Origin: Polyangiaceae bacterium | GTDB lineage: Bacteria; Myxococcota_A; Polyangia; Polyangiales; Polyangiaceae | Length of the DNA: 64,000 nucleotides | Direction of reading: 5' to 3' | Assembly (NCBI GenBank): GCA_020633235.1 | Contig: JACKEA010000003.1 | Span: 558,001 to 622,000, forward strand | Part shown: positions 37,421 through 47,626 of the stretch, one piece after another | Layout: every line of letters starts with the position of its first letter | How positions within the stretch are numbered: the first letter of the stretch is position 1 | The notes under the pieces: model-generated | The model's input: the letters and a program-made list of their open reading frames with translations, nothing else | Told to the model about the DNA's origin: nothing | Databases searched by the model: none | Translations under genes and position numbers: made by a program

Positions 37421-38257
37421 TCAGTACCACTTCCGGATGCGCACCTCGGTCTTGCCGTCCTTGAAGGCGCGGCTCACCTCCTCCGGATCCGATCCGCGGA
37501 AATGGTACGGGTACACGATCTTCGGGGAGAACGCGCGGATGCACTCCACGGCTTCTTTCGGCGGCATGGTGTACGGCAGGTTCATGCACACGAAGGCGAC
37601 GTCAATGTCCTTCAGCGCTTTCATCTCCGGGGTGCACTCCGTGTCGCCGGAAATGTAGATGCGCTTGCCGCCAAACGTCAGCACGTAGCCGTTGCCGCGA
37701 CCCTTGTCGTGATAGAGCTTGCCCGGCGCGGGACCTCGCTTCTCGTTGTACATGGGCACGGCTTCGATGCCGAGAGACGGAATCGCGGGCACGGCCATCG
37801 CCTTGCTCGTGGTGGTATCGCCGTTCTTCATCACCAGCACGTGAGTGAAGCTCTTGGGCAGCTTCTCCGCTACCGCGGGAGGCGCGACAATCACCGTTTC
37901 CGGCGTGGACACCTTCTCGATGACGGCGGGATCCAGATGGTCCGGGTGGATGTCCGTGAGCAGCACGGCCACCGCCTTGGGCACACCGTCGAAGCTCGCG
38001 TCCTTGACGGGATCCACGACTATGGTCTTGCCCGCGAAGTCGAGGGCGAAGGTGGCGTGGTGTAGCGGGTGAATGCGAATCTCGCCCGCTTGGGTGGAGA
38101 TCACGTCCGCGGCGGGAGCCGGAGCCGCGGCGGGCTTCGCGCTCGGCGCTGCCGCAGGAGGCGGCGGCGCCGCGCTGGGCGGAGTGACCTCCGGAGCCGA
38201 CGGCCGCGAGCACTGAGCCAGGACGAGGGCCGTGAGCCACAGGGTGCGGTGAGCCAT
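37421..38257 (-). CDS. Metallo-beta-lactamase-fold hydrolase, lipoprotein
   Basis: 278 residues. A lipoprotein signal (LVLAQC) and an Ala/Pro-rich spacer precede an UlaG/YhfI-like metallo-beta-lactamase fold. Metal-site motifs: LLTDIHPDHLD (HxxDH-like), YISGDTE, and YPYHFRGSD near the end. Proteins of this subgroup act on varied small molecules and no substrate can be named. The mature domain is complete from GEIRIHPLHHATFAL onward. It is divergent from hslO. Confidence 0.8.
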   Translation of the reverse strand: MAHRTLWLTALVLAQCSRPSAPEVTPPSAAPPPPAAAPSAKPAAAPAPAADVISTQAGEIRIHPLHHATFALDFAGKTIVVDPVKDASFDGVPKAVAVLLTDIHPDHLDPAVIEKVSTPETVIVAPPAVAEKLPKSFTHVLVMKNGDTTTSKAMAVPAIPSLGIEAVPMYNEKRGPAPGKLYHDKGRGNGYVLTFGGKRIYISGDTECTPEMKALKDIDVAFVCMNLPYTMPPKEAVECIRAFSPKIVYPYHFRGSDPEEVSRAFKDGKTEVRIRKWY

Positions 38258-38350
38258 GTCCCTGTGCCTACAACATCCGTGCGGGGTCGCGAGGTTCCGC
38301 GCCGAACCAACAATGAAATCGAACAGTTACGAGAAGGGCGGACCCCGCGC

Positions 38351-38356
38351 TATGAT
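38351..38356 (+). promoter_or_regulatory. Putative -10 element of hslO
   Basis: TATGAT matches the -10 consensus at five of six positions and ends 6 nt before the GTG start, so transcription would begin at or next to the start codon. The best -35 (TTACGA, 38327-38332) is weak. Confidence 0.35.
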
Positions 38357-38362
38357 CCCGGG

Positions 38363-39208
38363 GTGAAGGACAGCGTGCTCAGAGCCATCACCAACGACGG
38401 CGCGTTCCGGGTGGTGGTGGCGAAGACGACGAACACGGTCCGCGGCGCGGTGGAAGCTCAGCGCGCGAGCGGCGAGACGGCGAAGCGCTTCGGTGAGCTG
38501 CTCACGGGCTCGGTGTTGTTTCGCGAAACCATGGCGCCCAACCTGCGCGTCCAGGGCATCTTGAAGGCCGCCGGTGGCGGCGGCAGCCTGGTGGCAGACT
38601 CACACCCGTCGGGCAGCACGCGGGGCTTGGTGCAGCTGAAGACGGAGAGCGCGCTGCGGGTGGAAGACGGCGCCCTCTTGCAGCTGATGCGCAGCTTGCC
38701 GGGCGGCCGTATCAATCAGGGTGTCATCGAGGTCCCCGAGGGCGGCGGCATATCGGAAGCGCTGATGGCCTACATGCAGATCTCCGAGCAGGTGGTCAGC
38801 ATGATCTCGGTAGGCACGGTGATGGACACCGGCGGCGTGCAGTCCGCCGGCGGCTACATGGTGCAACTGCTGCCGGAGGTGGATCGCGGCGCGCTGATGG
38901 TGATGACGGAGCGGCTGCAAGACTTCAAGAGCATCGACCGCGAGCTCCGCGACGCCGCATTCACTCCGGAGTGGTTGATGGATCAGTTGCTGTACGGCAT
39001 GGAGTTCACGCGACTGGAAGAGAGCAACGTGGACTTCGACTGCTGGTGCGACGAGCTCCGGCTGGTGAGCGCGCTGGCGACGCTCAGCAAGGACGAGATC
39101 CGCTCGCTGATCGAAGACGGTGAGGTGCTGGAAATCACCTGCGACTACTGCGGCGAGGAGTACCGCATCGCCCCCGCGCAGCTCCAAGGTCTGCTCGACC
39201 CTAGCTGA
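38363..39208 (+). CDS. hslO: Redox-regulated chaperone Hsp33
   Basis: 281 residues from a GTG. It is a holdase that unfolds and activates when its zinc cysteines are oxidised. The zinc motif is complete: Cys227-x-Cys229 (DCWCD) and Cys260-x-x-Cys263 (CDYCG), 30 residues apart, as in the family. The N-terminus (SVLRAITNDGAFRVVVAKTT) is normal. No ribosome-binding site is evident and a -10-like hexamer lies only 6 nt upstream, so the message may be leaderless. The 5'-nucleotidase-like gene starts 2 nt after its stop. Confidence 0.93.
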   Translation: MKDSVLRAITNDGAFRVVVAKTTNTVRGAVEAQRASGETAKRFGELLTGSVLFRETMAPNLRVQGILKAAGGGGSLVADSHPSGSTRGLVQLKTESALRVEDGALLQLMRSLPGGRINQGVIEVPEGGGISEALMAYMQISEQVVSMISVGTVMDTGGVQSAGGYMVQLLPEVDRGALMVMTERLQDFKSIDRELRDAAFTPEWLMDQLLYGMEFTRLEESNVDFDCWCDELRLVSALATLSKDEIRSLIEDGEVLEITCDYCGEEYRIAPAQLQGLLDPS

Positions 39209-39210
39209 AC

Positions 39211-40818
39211 ATGCGCAGCGCTCTCGCTCCCCTGCTGCTGGCAGCGGCCTGCGCCGAGGCCCCGCCCCCAGCGCCGGCGCCGCCCGCCAGCCTTGGCACT
39301 GCGCCCGCGTTCCGCAGCTTCTCCCTGATCGCCACCAACGATCTGCACGGCCACGTCGAGACCCTCCCCCGCCTCGCCAGCTACGTCGGGCGCGCTCGGC
39401 GCGAAGGCCCGGTGCTGCTGGTGGACTCCGGCGACGCGTTCCAGGGCACGCTGGAGTCCAACCTGGACGAAGGCGCCACCGTGGTGCGCGCCTACGACGC
39501 CCTGGGCTACGCCGCCGCCGCCGTGGGCAATCACGAGTTCGACTATGGCCCGGTGGGTCCCAGCGACGCCACCGGCAATCCCTTTGGCGCGCTCAGCGCT
39601 CGCATCGCCGAGTCCGAGTTCCCCTGGCTCTCGGCGAACCTGATCGAGAAGGCCTCGCGAGAGCAGCCGAAGTGGCAGAACCTGAAGCGCCACGTGCTGG
39701 TGGAGGTGGGGGGCGTGCAGGTGGGCCTCACCGGCGTGCTCACCCACGAGACGCCGCAGATCGTGATGCCGGCTTACTTCCAAGGCTTGGACGTGGCGCC
39801 CCTTGTAAACACCCTCCGGCGCGAGGCAAAGGAGCTGCGGGACGCCGGCGCCGAAGTCGTCGTCGCCCTCGCCCACGCCGGTGGCGAGTGCAAGGACCTC
39901 CAGCATCCGCGCGATGTTTCGAGCTGTGATCCCAACGGCGAAATCATGGCAGTAGCCAACGCCTTGCCCACAGGCAGCGTGGACGTCATCGCAGCGGGGC
40001 ACACCCACAAGGGCATGGCTCAGCTGGTGAACGGCATCGCGGTGGTGGAAGCCTTCGCCTACGGCAAGGCCTTCTCCCGCGTGGACGTCACGCTGCCGGA
40101 GCGCGAGGCCCCGACCCTGAACATCCACCCGCCCACGGAGCTGTCACCGGAGGTGGAGCCCGACGCCGCCATCGCCCGCGTGATCCAGCCGGCCATCGAT
40201 CGCGCGCGAAGGCAGAAGAAGGAACGGCTCGATACCCGCGTGCTCGGCACCATCGCCCGTTCCTTCGACCAGGAGTCGGAGCTCGGGAATCTGTTCGCGG
40301 ACCTGTTGCTCGAGAGCGTGCCGCGAGCCGACGTCGCGCTCTTGAACGGCGGTGGCCTGCGAGCGGATCTGCCTTCCGGGGAGCTCGAGTATGGCGCGGT
40401 GTACGAGGCCATGCCCTTCGACAATCACGTCGCCACGCTGCGGATGTCCGGCGCCGAGCTGCGCGAGGTGATCCGCCGTCACCTGCACAGCGGATCCCAC
40501 GGCATCGTGAGCGTGGCGGGCCTTCGCGTGGTCGCCAGCTGCGGAGCCAGCGGCCTCGAGGTCCAGCTCCTGCGCGTGGGCGGCCGACCCATCACCGACG
40601 ACGAGCGCTTGCTGGTGGCGACCAGCGACTACCTCGCCAGCGGCGGAGATGGCCTGTTCGATGGGCTCACGGATCGCGCCCACGTGGACGCGGGCACGCT
40701 GCTGCGCGACGCCTTCGTGGCCCGACTGCGAAAGGCGGGGGAGATCCGCGCCGGCGATCCGCGGCGCACACGCCCGCGACTGTCCCTCGCGTCGCCGCGC
40801 CCTGTCACTTGCAAGTGA
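39211..40818 (+). CDS. 5'-nucleotidase/UshA-family metallophosphoesterase, lipoprotein
   Basis: 535 residues. A lipoprotein signal (LLLAAAC) precedes the two-domain UshA/5'-nucleotidase fold. Metallophosphoesterase motifs: TNDLHGHVE, DSGDAFQGT, VGNHEFDYG, ALAHAGGE and AAGHTHKG. The C-terminal substrate domain follows (ALLNGGGLRADLPSG, MPFDNHV, ATSDYLASGGDG). It would dephosphorylate nucleotides or related esters outside the cell. It follows hslO by 2 nt. The last residues VTCK and the stop lie in a palindrome shared with the convergent gene. Confidence 0.9.
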   Translation: MRSALAPLLLAAACAEAPPPAPAPPASLGTAPAFRSFSLIATNDLHGHVETLPRLASYVGRARREGPVLLVDSGDAFQGTLESNLDEGATVVRAYDALGYAAAAVGNHEFDYGPVGPSDATGNPFGALSARIAESEFPWLSANLIEKASREQPKWQNLKRHVLVEVGGVQVGLTGVLTHETPQIVMPAYFQGLDVAPLVNTLRREAKELRDAGAEVVVALAHAGGECKDLQHPRDVSSCDPNGEIMAVANALPTGSVDVIAAGHTHKGMAQLVNGIAVVEAFAYGKAFSRVDVTLPEREAPTLNIHPPTELSPEVEPDAAIARVIQPAIDRARRQKKERLDTRVLGTIARSFDQESELGNLFADLLLESVPRADVALLNGGGLRADLPSGELEYGAVYEAMPFDNHVATLRMSGAELREVIRRHLHSGSHGIVSVAGLRVVASCGASGLEVQLLRVGGRPITDDERLLVATSDYLASGGDGLFDGLTDRAHVDAGTLLRDAFVARLRKAGEIRAGDPRRTRPRLSLASPRPVTCK

Positions 40819-40819
40819 C
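40804..40819. repeat. Perfect palindrome containing both stop codons
   Basis: GTCACTTGCAAGTGAC reads the same on both strands. In each direction it is translated V-T-C-K-stop, so the two convergent genes share the last four codons. It may act as a bidirectional 3'-end structure, though it lacks U-tracts. Confidence 0.9.
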
Positions 40820-42175
40820 GGGCAGCGCCCACAGCTCGCTGCGCACCGGCGTGGCCGGCAGCGAGAGCAAGAGCGCGGCTCGGGATCCGTTGCTCTCGAG
40901 GGCGAGGGAATCCGCGCGACGCTCGAGATCGAACCAGGCCATGGAGGGCGCGACGGGAGAGAGCTCGGCGTCCAGCACCTGACCCCGCACCAGATCGTGA
41001 CCGGCCACGTCCGTCCAGGCCACCAAGGTGCGGCCGCCGGCGAGGGGTGCCACCGCCGGCGTGCGCGCGGCGCCGGAGCCCGAGAGCACCGGTGTCTTCG
41101 CGGGTAGATCCCCGAGAGCGCTCTTGCCCACGTGCAGCGACCAATCGCCGTCGACGTCCTCTTCGGAGAAGGCCACCACCAGCCCGTCGGCGCTCACGGA
41201 CAAGGCGGGCTCGCTGGCGTGCACGGCACCCGAGGCGTAGCTGGCAAGCTCGCTCTTCTTTTCGCCCTGCTCGCTGATCCACCCGACCCGCACGCTGCCG
41301 CTGCCGCGACGGAAACCGACCACGTAGCCCACGCCCGGGGCGTGCAGCACCGTGGGGCGCGTGATGATCTCGGTGCTCTCTCCCGGCCAGATCACTTGCT
41401 GCGAGCCGTCCGGCAAGATGCGCGAGAAGCCCGCCGGCGTCATGCCCACGGAAAACTCCGGCCTGGCATCCACCCGCACGGAGTAGCGATCCACGGCGAA
41501 GGTGCCATCCGCCAGCGGCACCACGCCACCGACGTGCACGGGATCTTCGAACAGCTCCCGGCTCTTCTGCTCCAGCGTCTCGGGATCCACCGTGATCCCC
41601 TGGGCGCGCTTGCCCGAGGTCGCGATGCCCACGGCGAGGCCCGCGTCCACGACGCGCGCGTCAATCGTGGCGCCCGGCGGCACGATGGGGGCCAGGCGCT
41701 TCGCCGCCCCCGCCGCCTTGCAGCTCTGCACCAGCGCGGGGGACGCCGCCGCTGCCGGCAGCCGCAGCTGGCCGAGCCCTGCCCCAAGGGACGGCACGTC
41801 CGAATGCTGCGCCGCGAGCACGACGATGGTGGTCCCCACCAACGCGCCAAGCAACGCGAGCCCCGCTCCGAGCAGTGCGGGTAGCTTGCCCCGACTCCTG
41901 GGCGGCGGCAGCGTCTCCACCACCGGCGGCACCGAAGGCTTCAGCACGAGGGGCAACGGCAGCGCGGGGGGCGGCGGCACCTGCCGAACCGATGGCCGCC
42001 GAATCGCCGGCCGGAGGGGGATCGTCACCTCGTCCGGCTGGGAGCCCAGATCGAAAGCGGGCAGCCGCACCGCGGGCAGCTTGCGGGTGGCGAGACGATC
42101 CTCGTCATCGATGCGGCGGCGAAGCTCGAGCACCGGCTCCGCCTCCGGCATGGGGTACCACGGTGAGCTGACCAT
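40805..42175 (-). CDS. Single-pass membrane protein with large extracytoplasmic domain
   Basis: 456 residues from the ATG at 42175. The cytoplasmic N-terminus (about 100 residues) is Pro-rich and charged. One membrane helix follows (ALLGAGLALLGALVGTTIVVL). The outer part is beta-rich with repeated short strands ending in acidic turns, resembling a beta-propeller, for instance GTFAVDRYSVRV and GVGYVVGFRRGSGSVRVGW. No enzymatic motif was recognised. A Pro-rich cytoplasmic tail plus an outer domain is common for surface sensors in this group. The 3' end overlaps the 5'-nucleotidase-like gene by 14 bp. Confidence 0.7.
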   Translation of the reverse strand: MVSSPWYPMPEAEPVLELRRRIDDEDRLATRKLPAVRLPAFDLGSQPDEVTIPLRPAIRRPSVRQVPPPPALPLPLVLKPSVPPVVETLPPPRSRGKLPALLGAGLALLGALVGTTIVVLAAQHSDVPSLGAGLGQLRLPAAAASPALVQSCKAAGAAKRLAPIVPPGATIDARVVDAGLAVGIATSGKRAQGITVDPETLEQKSRELFEDPVHVGGVVPLADGTFAVDRYSVRVDARPEFSVGMTPAGFSRILPDGSQQVIWPGESTEIITRPTVLHAPGVGYVVGFRRGSGSVRVGWISEQGEKKSELASYASGAVHASEPALSVSADGLVVAFSEEDVDGDWSLHVGKSALGDLPAKTPVLSGSGAARTPAVAPLAGGRTLVAWTDVAGHDLVRGQVLDAELSPVAPSMAWFDLERRADSLALESNGSRAALLLSLPATPVRSELWALPVTCK

Positions 42176-42318
42176 CGGGGCGCGGGGAGCTTTACGATGC
42201 GTGCCGCTGCTGTCCAGCCGAAACCCTCGGGCACGCCAATTTACCAGGGCTTTCCGAGGGTTGTTGGTCCGGCGCGAACCCCGTCGCGCCCCGGACGTCC
42301 GTGCTCGGAGCACTCCCG

Positions 42319-43806
42319 CTAACGCCACACGCCGACACTGACGCCCCAACCGAGATACGCCCGGGAAACGTCGATGGCGCCGCCGACGCGCCAGTGCGTG
42401 TGCTCCTCGGCAAGACCGAAAACGCTCCAGTCGAACAGCCGAGCATCGAAGCCGAAGGTACCGTGGGCGCGATCCGACGAGCCCCGAAAGCGAGTGGGCT
42501 CGAGGTAGCTGCCGGCGCGGAGCTTGACCCAGTCGAGCACCGGCTCCGTTTCCACGCCGAGGCGGGGCGAGATGGTGACCAGCTCCCCGGAACGGTCGAC
42601 CACCTGCTGCAGCAGGGACTCCACACCGACCGCATTGGAGACACGGCCGTCGGCGTGGAGCGCGGCGGAGATCAGCACGTAGGGCCGCGGCATCGCCAAG
42701 TAACGCTGGCGGAGGCGCTCGTGCAGCTGGGATTTCGCGCGCTCCGCCAGCACCAGGTCCCGGGCGTGCTCCACGCGATTGTCCTCGGCCACCGCGGCGG
42801 CGTAGTCCGGTCCCAACGCCAGCGCTTCCCTCAGGCGCTTGGCCCGGTCGCGATCGCGATGCCGGAGCCAGCCGTCCAGCTCCTTTTGACGCAACACCGG
42901 ATCGATCCACGGCGGATTCAGGGGTCGCGAGCCAATGGACAGGGCAATGCCCACGTCGGCGCTCCAAGGTCGCTTGACCCGCTTGGGCAACCAGATCGCG
43001 TCCGGCGAGCTCGGATCGCCGACCACGACGTCGCCGCCGGCGTACTCCTCGCCCTTCGGCTCCACCGCGGTGATCACCGGAGCTCGGATCGCGAAACCGA
43101 AGCGGAACGGCTGATCGTTGGGGCGCCACAGCATGCCCCCCTCGAGGTTCACGCCGCGAGTGGTGAACACGTTGCCGGAGCGGGTGATGATCTCGTTTCT
43201 GGTGGTCACGTCGAGCGCCGTCACGTGGAAGCCGAGACCGCCCACCAGCTGGCCGTCGTCCACCGCGCGAGCGAGATAGGTGCGCAGCACGCTGATCTGC
43301 GCGCGCACCGTCTGCTCTTGTCCCGGCTGCTCCGGATCGGGACGGCGGAGCAGACCGTAGCGCTGCAGGTCCAGCGCCATGCCCACGCCCCAATGTCCGA
43401 TCTGCACGTTCACCGCGGGCGACAAGAGCGTGAACTCCGTCTGCTCGCTGTGACGCAAGTCCGTGGGGCCGCGGCCGGTGTTGAAGTAGTCGGTGCTCGA
43501 CAGCGTCGCGGGAAAGGCGACGCCCACGCCGATGTCATAGTCCACGTGATCTTCGGACCAGGCGGAGCGCACGGCCGGAGCCGCAGGGTTTTGCGTGTTG
43601 CCGTCCACGCCCTCGGCGATGGCCACGTAGGCGCCGCCCAGACCGATGGCGCGGGTGCCCAGCACCACCGGACCGGCGGTGAGATCCAGTGCGTAGTTGC
43701 TGGTGCGAATGCGTGTGGCGTTGGCCCCCAGCGGTCCGTCCGCATGTGCGCCGCCGGCCCATGCGAGCACGGCCCAAGCACAGAGCAAGGCCAGCCTACG
43801 CATCAT
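42319..43806 (-). CDS. Outer-membrane beta-barrel protein, FadL/UPF0164-like
   Basis: About 495 residues. The signal peptide ends GGAHA-DG. The segment AIGLGGAYVAIAEGVDGNTQNPAAPAVR is the hallmark of FadL-like and related barrels (in short: GLGGAYVAIA then NPA). The barrel strands run to the C-terminal strand GWGVSVGVWR. A helical insert (about 320-380, charged) interrupts it. It may move hydrophobic compounds across the outer membrane. The start is one of two adjacent ATGs (43806 or 43803) overlapping the stop of the preceding gene, so the two outer-membrane genes are translationally coupled. Confidence 0.75.
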   Translation of the reverse strand: MMRRLALLCAWAVLAWAGGAHADGPLGANATRIRTSNYALDLTAGPVVLGTRAIGLGGAYVAIAEGVDGNTQNPAAPAVRSAWSEDHVDYDIGVGVAFPATLSSTDYFNTGRGPTDLRHSEQTEFTLLSPAVNVQIGHWGVGMALDLQRYGLLRRPDPEQPGQEQTVRAQISVLRTYLARAVDDGQLVGGLGFHVTALDVTTRNEIITRSGNVFTTRGVNLEGGMLWRPNDQPFRFGFAIRAPVITAVEPKGEEYAGGDVVVGDPSSPDAIWLPKRVKRPWSADVGIALSIGSRPLNPPWIDPVLRQKELDGWLRHRDRDRAKRLREALALGPDYAAAVAEDNRVEHARDLVLAERAKSQLHERLRQRYLAMPRPYVLISAALHADGRVSNAVGVESLLQQVVDRSGELVTISPRLGVETEPVLDWVKLRAGSYLEPTRFRGSSDRAHGTFGFDARLFDWSVFGLAEEHTHWRVGGAIDVSRAYLGWGVSVGVWR

Positions 43807-44474
43807 GGATTGAAGGCTCGCGCCACGGCGATGCCGACGTAGGGCACCACGATGGTCCACACGTTGGGCTCGTCCGTTGCGTCACAGCGACGACATTTCG
43901 CGTCCACCACGTTGAAGATGCCGCTGGCGCCGAAGCCCCAGCGCAAGCCGAAGCCCGCGTCCGTGCGCGCCTCCAGCATCAGGCCCAGGCTGCCCCACAC
44001 GGCGCGGTCCCAGTACCAGCTCGGGGGGCAGCGACCGGACTCGCAACGAATACCGTCGTCGTAGGAGCCCACGGACAGTCCGCCTTCGGAGCCGACGGCG
44101 ATGTTCTCGGTGAGCAGCAGCCGGAAGCGCGCCGTGGTGGCGAGCTGCGGCTCCCGCGTGGCGGCGCTCAGCCCTCCACCGATGGAGGAGGAGAAGCCCG
44201 GGCTGGGACTGAAGTCGAAGGCACCGCCGATGAAGCCATAGGGCCCGCCCAGGGACAGGTGCGCTTCCACCGCGAGGGGGTGGAGCGTCCAAGGCGAAGC
44301 GGACTCCGGCGGACGCCGCGCGTACAGCTCCTCGATGTCCGGCGGCTCCGGCGGCGCGGGCTTCTCCTCGCGGCGAAGGCCGGAAAACCACGAGTCGTCC
44401 TTCTTCTCGGGCTCCTGTGCGCCGGCGGGCCGAGCCAAGAGCAGCACCAGGGTCAGCGGCAAGGCGGCGCGCAC
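43803..44474 (-). CDS. Predicted outer-membrane protein
   Basis: About 223 residues if started at the GTG at 44474, which gives a clean signal peptide (RAALPLTLVLLLARPAGA-QE); an in-frame start at 44540 would add a non-typical N-terminus. After a charged Pro-rich segment, the rest is beta-strand-like with Gly/aromatic alternation (LSLGGPYGFIGGAFDFS, VPYVGIAVARAFNP). Four Cys lie in two loops (IRCESGRC; AKCRRC). Function unknown. It is coupled to the downstream FadL-like gene by overlapping stop and start. Confidence 0.65.
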   Translation of the reverse strand: MRAALPLTLVLLLARPAGAQEPEKKDDSWFSGLRREEKPAPPEPPDIEELYARRPPESASPWTLHPLAVEAHLSLGGPYGFIGGAFDFSPSPGFSSSIGGGLSAATREPQLATTARFRLLLTENIAVGSEGGLSVGSYDDGIRCESGRCPPSWYWDRAVWGSLGLMLEARTDAGFGLRWGFGASGIFNVVDAKCRRCDATDEPNVWTIVVPYVGIAVARAFNP

Positions 44475-44603
44475 GCCTGGAGCATAGTGTGCCCGGCGGG
44501 GGCGACGCCACGTCACGTTACCCCGCGAATTCCCCGGCAATTCGCCGCAAACGTGACGTCATCGTGTCCAAATCCTGACATGGCGCTCGCTACCTTGTGC
44601 CCC

Positions 44604-45503
<900 letters not shown>

Positions 45504-45552
45504 CGCCCCGGCGGGCCCCGACGGGGCTCGCGCCGGGCCGACATGCTCTTGC

Positions 45553-46071
45553 TCAACCCGGAAACAGCTCGCGCATGGCCCGGGCCCGGAACTCGAAGAT
45601 GTGCCGCAGCTGGCGCTTCACGAACACGCCGTTGACGGCGCGGCCGAGCGGACCGAAGGGCACCGCGTAGTACACGCGATCCTCCATCTCGGTGTGAGCG
45701 CCATCGGCGCGAAAGTGATGCTCGTGCCACCAGCTTCGGTAGGGCCCGCGGTGTTGCGCGTCCACGAACAACCGTTCCGGCTCGAAGCGCTCGATCACCG
45801 TTCGCCAGCGGAGCGGGATGGGCCCCAGCCGAATGCGGTAGTCGATGACGGTGCCCGGGTGCATTTCGATGGGCTCCGGCGTCAGGATGCGGAAGCTCAG
45901 GTCCGGGGGCGTCAACTCTTCGAGGTTCTTCGCTTCACTGAAGAAGGCGAACACCTCCGAAAGCGGCGCCGCGATGCGACACTGCGCCACGAGCACGTGG
46001 CTTGGAGGACGCCGCGCGAGGTAGTCGGAGCGCGGGGGGTCCTTCGCACGGCTGATCTCGATGCTGCTCAC
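45553..46071 (-). CDS. SRPBCC-family (START/polyketide cyclase-like) protein
   Basis: About 172 residues from a GTG at 46071 (an in-frame ATG at 46149 is an alternative). The fold is the ligand-binding SRPBCC barrel of the CoxG/YfjG-like group seen in cell-division-inhibitor-like proteins: IAAPLSEVFAFFSEAKNLEELTPP, SWWHEHHF, and DRVYYAVPFGPLG, ending with FVKRQLRHIFEFR. Members bind lipids or other hydrophobic molecules. It ends 49 bp from the stop of the desaturase gene, and a lipid-related role would fit, but that is only proximity. Confidence 0.8.
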   Translation of the reverse strand: MSSIEISRAKDPPRSDYLARRPPSHVLVAQCRIAAPLSEVFAFFSEAKNLEELTPPDLSFRILTPEPIEMHPGTVIDYRIRLGPIPLRWRTVIERFEPERLFVDAQHRGPYRSWWHEHHFRADGAHTEMEDRVYYAVPFGPLGRAVNGVFVKRQLRHIFEFRARAMRELFPG

Positions 46072-46195
46072 GAGGCTCCGATCTCGAAAGCCCCTGTTCT
46101 GCCATCGCAGAATTCGGATTGGTCGGCAGGCCGGGCGTATTTCGGGCAATTCCCCAGCAACCGTTGAAGCAGATGTTCAGCGGCTGCGTCGGTGA

Positions 46196-46226
46196 TTGTG
46201 CGCCCAGGATCGCGCCAGTGTAATAT
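46196..46226 (+). promoter_or_regulatory. Possible promoter of the kinase/PEGA operon
   Basis: TTGTGC (46196-46201) and TAATAT (46221-46226) are separated by 19 nt and end 9 nt before the ATG at 46236. TG at 46219-46220 directly precedes the hexamer. Weak match in an otherwise GC-rich area. Confidence 0.3.
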
Positions 46227-46235
46227 TGATGCAGC

Positions 46236-47624
46236 ATGGCCGCAGAAGCGCCCGTCGATCCCGTGCGCGTCGTGGGGCGCTACGCCCTGTACGACCCGCT
46301 CGCCGCGGGAGGCATGGCTACCGTCCACTACGGGCGGCTGCGGGGGCCGGTGGGTTTTGCCCGAACCGTCGCCATCAAGCGGCTCCACCCGGAGCTGGCC
46401 CGGGACCCCGAGTTCGTGTCCATGTTCCTCGACGAGGCCCGCTTGGCGGCGCGCATCCGCCATCCCAACGTGGTGCAGACCCTCGACGTGGTCGCTGAAG
46501 ACGGCGAGCTCTTCCTGATCATGGAGTACGTTCAGGGCGAATCCTTGTGGCGGCTGCTCCGGAGCCTGGCGGAGCGCAAGGAGACGATCCCCCACCGCAT
46601 GGTAGCGGCGATCATGTCCGGCGCGCTGATGGGGCTGCACGCCGCCCACGAGGCCAAGGACGAGCAGGGCGCCCGCCTCGGCCTGGTACATCGCGACGTC
46701 TCGCCGCAGAACATCTTGATCGGTGCCGACGGCCTGGCGCGGGTTCTCGACTTCGGCGTGGCGAAGGCTGCCGGGCGAGTGCACACCACCCGCGAGGGTC
46801 GCGTCAAAGGCAAGCTCGCCTACATGGCACCGGAGCAAATCCAATCCGGCGAGGTGAAGCGCGAAGCCGACATCTACAGTGCGTCGGTGGTGCTGTGGGA
46901 GGCGCTGACCGGCAAGCGCTTGTTCCACGCCGACAGCCAGACCACGGTGCTGGCGCGCATCCTGGCGGGTATCGTCACACCACCGAGCAAGGTGCTACCG
47001 GGGCTGCCGTCCGGATACGACGACGTCGTCGCTCGCGGCCTCGCGAAGAAGCCGGACGATCGCTATGCGAGCGCGCGGGAGATGGCGCTGGCCCTGGAGG
47101 CCGTGGACGGCGTGGAGTCCCCGGCGCGCATCGCGGAGTGGCTGGAAACCCGCGTCGGCGCGGTGCTCGAGGAACGCGCGGAGCGCATCGCGTCCATCGA
47201 GCGCGGCAGCGACGTGAGCAGCGTTTCCCAGCTGCGCGCGGCGCTCTCGATTCCGCCCGGGGACAGCTCTGGAGTGGTGAGCGTGCGCCCCGAGGCGGCG
47301 CGGAAGAAGCGCTCAGTGGTGCTCGCGGCGCTGGCCGGCCTCGCCCTGGTGCTGCTCGCCGGCGGGGTGCTGGCCGTCCGGGCCCTCCGCGCTCCGACCT
47401 CCGAAGTGGCAGCCGTGCCCACACCGGACGTCAGCCTGGCCGCACCCGTTCCGTCGCTGGCGCCGGTTGCCAGTGCAAACGCTCCCGAGCCCACCGCGGA
47501 AGCCGTCGCCAGCGCAGCCCCTTCTGCCACCGCCAAGCCGGCCCGCGCGACGCCGCGCCGACCGATCTCGAAGGCCAAGCCCACGAAGAAAGATCCGTTC
47601 GCGGGTTTGGGTGGGCGGCTCTGA
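46236..47624 (+). CDS. Membrane-anchored Ser/Thr protein kinase
   Basis: 462 residues. The kinase domain (about 14-280) has LAAGGMATVHYG, VAIKRL, VHRDVSPQNILI, DFGVAKA and KLAYMAPEQ. A juxtamembrane stretch leads to one membrane helix (VVLAALAGLALVLLAGGVLAV, about 350-372) and an Ala/Pro/Thr-rich outer tail with a basic end, but no folded sensor. The PEGA/TPR protein gene begins 2 nt after its stop. Such kinase-PEGA pairs are repeated in related genomes, so the partner may be its sensor or substrate. Confidence 0.9.
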   Translation: MAAEAPVDPVRVVGRYALYDPLAAGGMATVHYGRLRGPVGFARTVAIKRLHPELARDPEFVSMFLDEARLAARIRHPNVVQTLDVVAEDGELFLIMEYVQGESLWRLLRSLAERKETIPHRMVAAIMSGALMGLHAAHEAKDEQGARLGLVHRDVSPQNILIGADGLARVLDFGVAKAAGRVHTTREGRVKGKLAYMAPEQIQSGEVKREADIYSASVVLWEALTGKRLFHADSQTTVLARILAGIVTPPSKVLPGLPSGYDDVVARGLAKKPDDRYASAREMALALEAVDGVESPARIAEWLETRVGAVLEERAERIASIERGSDVSSVSQLRAALSIPPGDSSGVVSVRPEAARKKRSVVLAALAGLALVLLAGGVLAVRALRAPTSEVAAVPTPDVSLAAPVPSLAPVASANAPEPTAEAVASAAPSATAKPARATPRRPISKAKPTKKDPFAGLGGRL

Positions 47625-47626
47625 AC

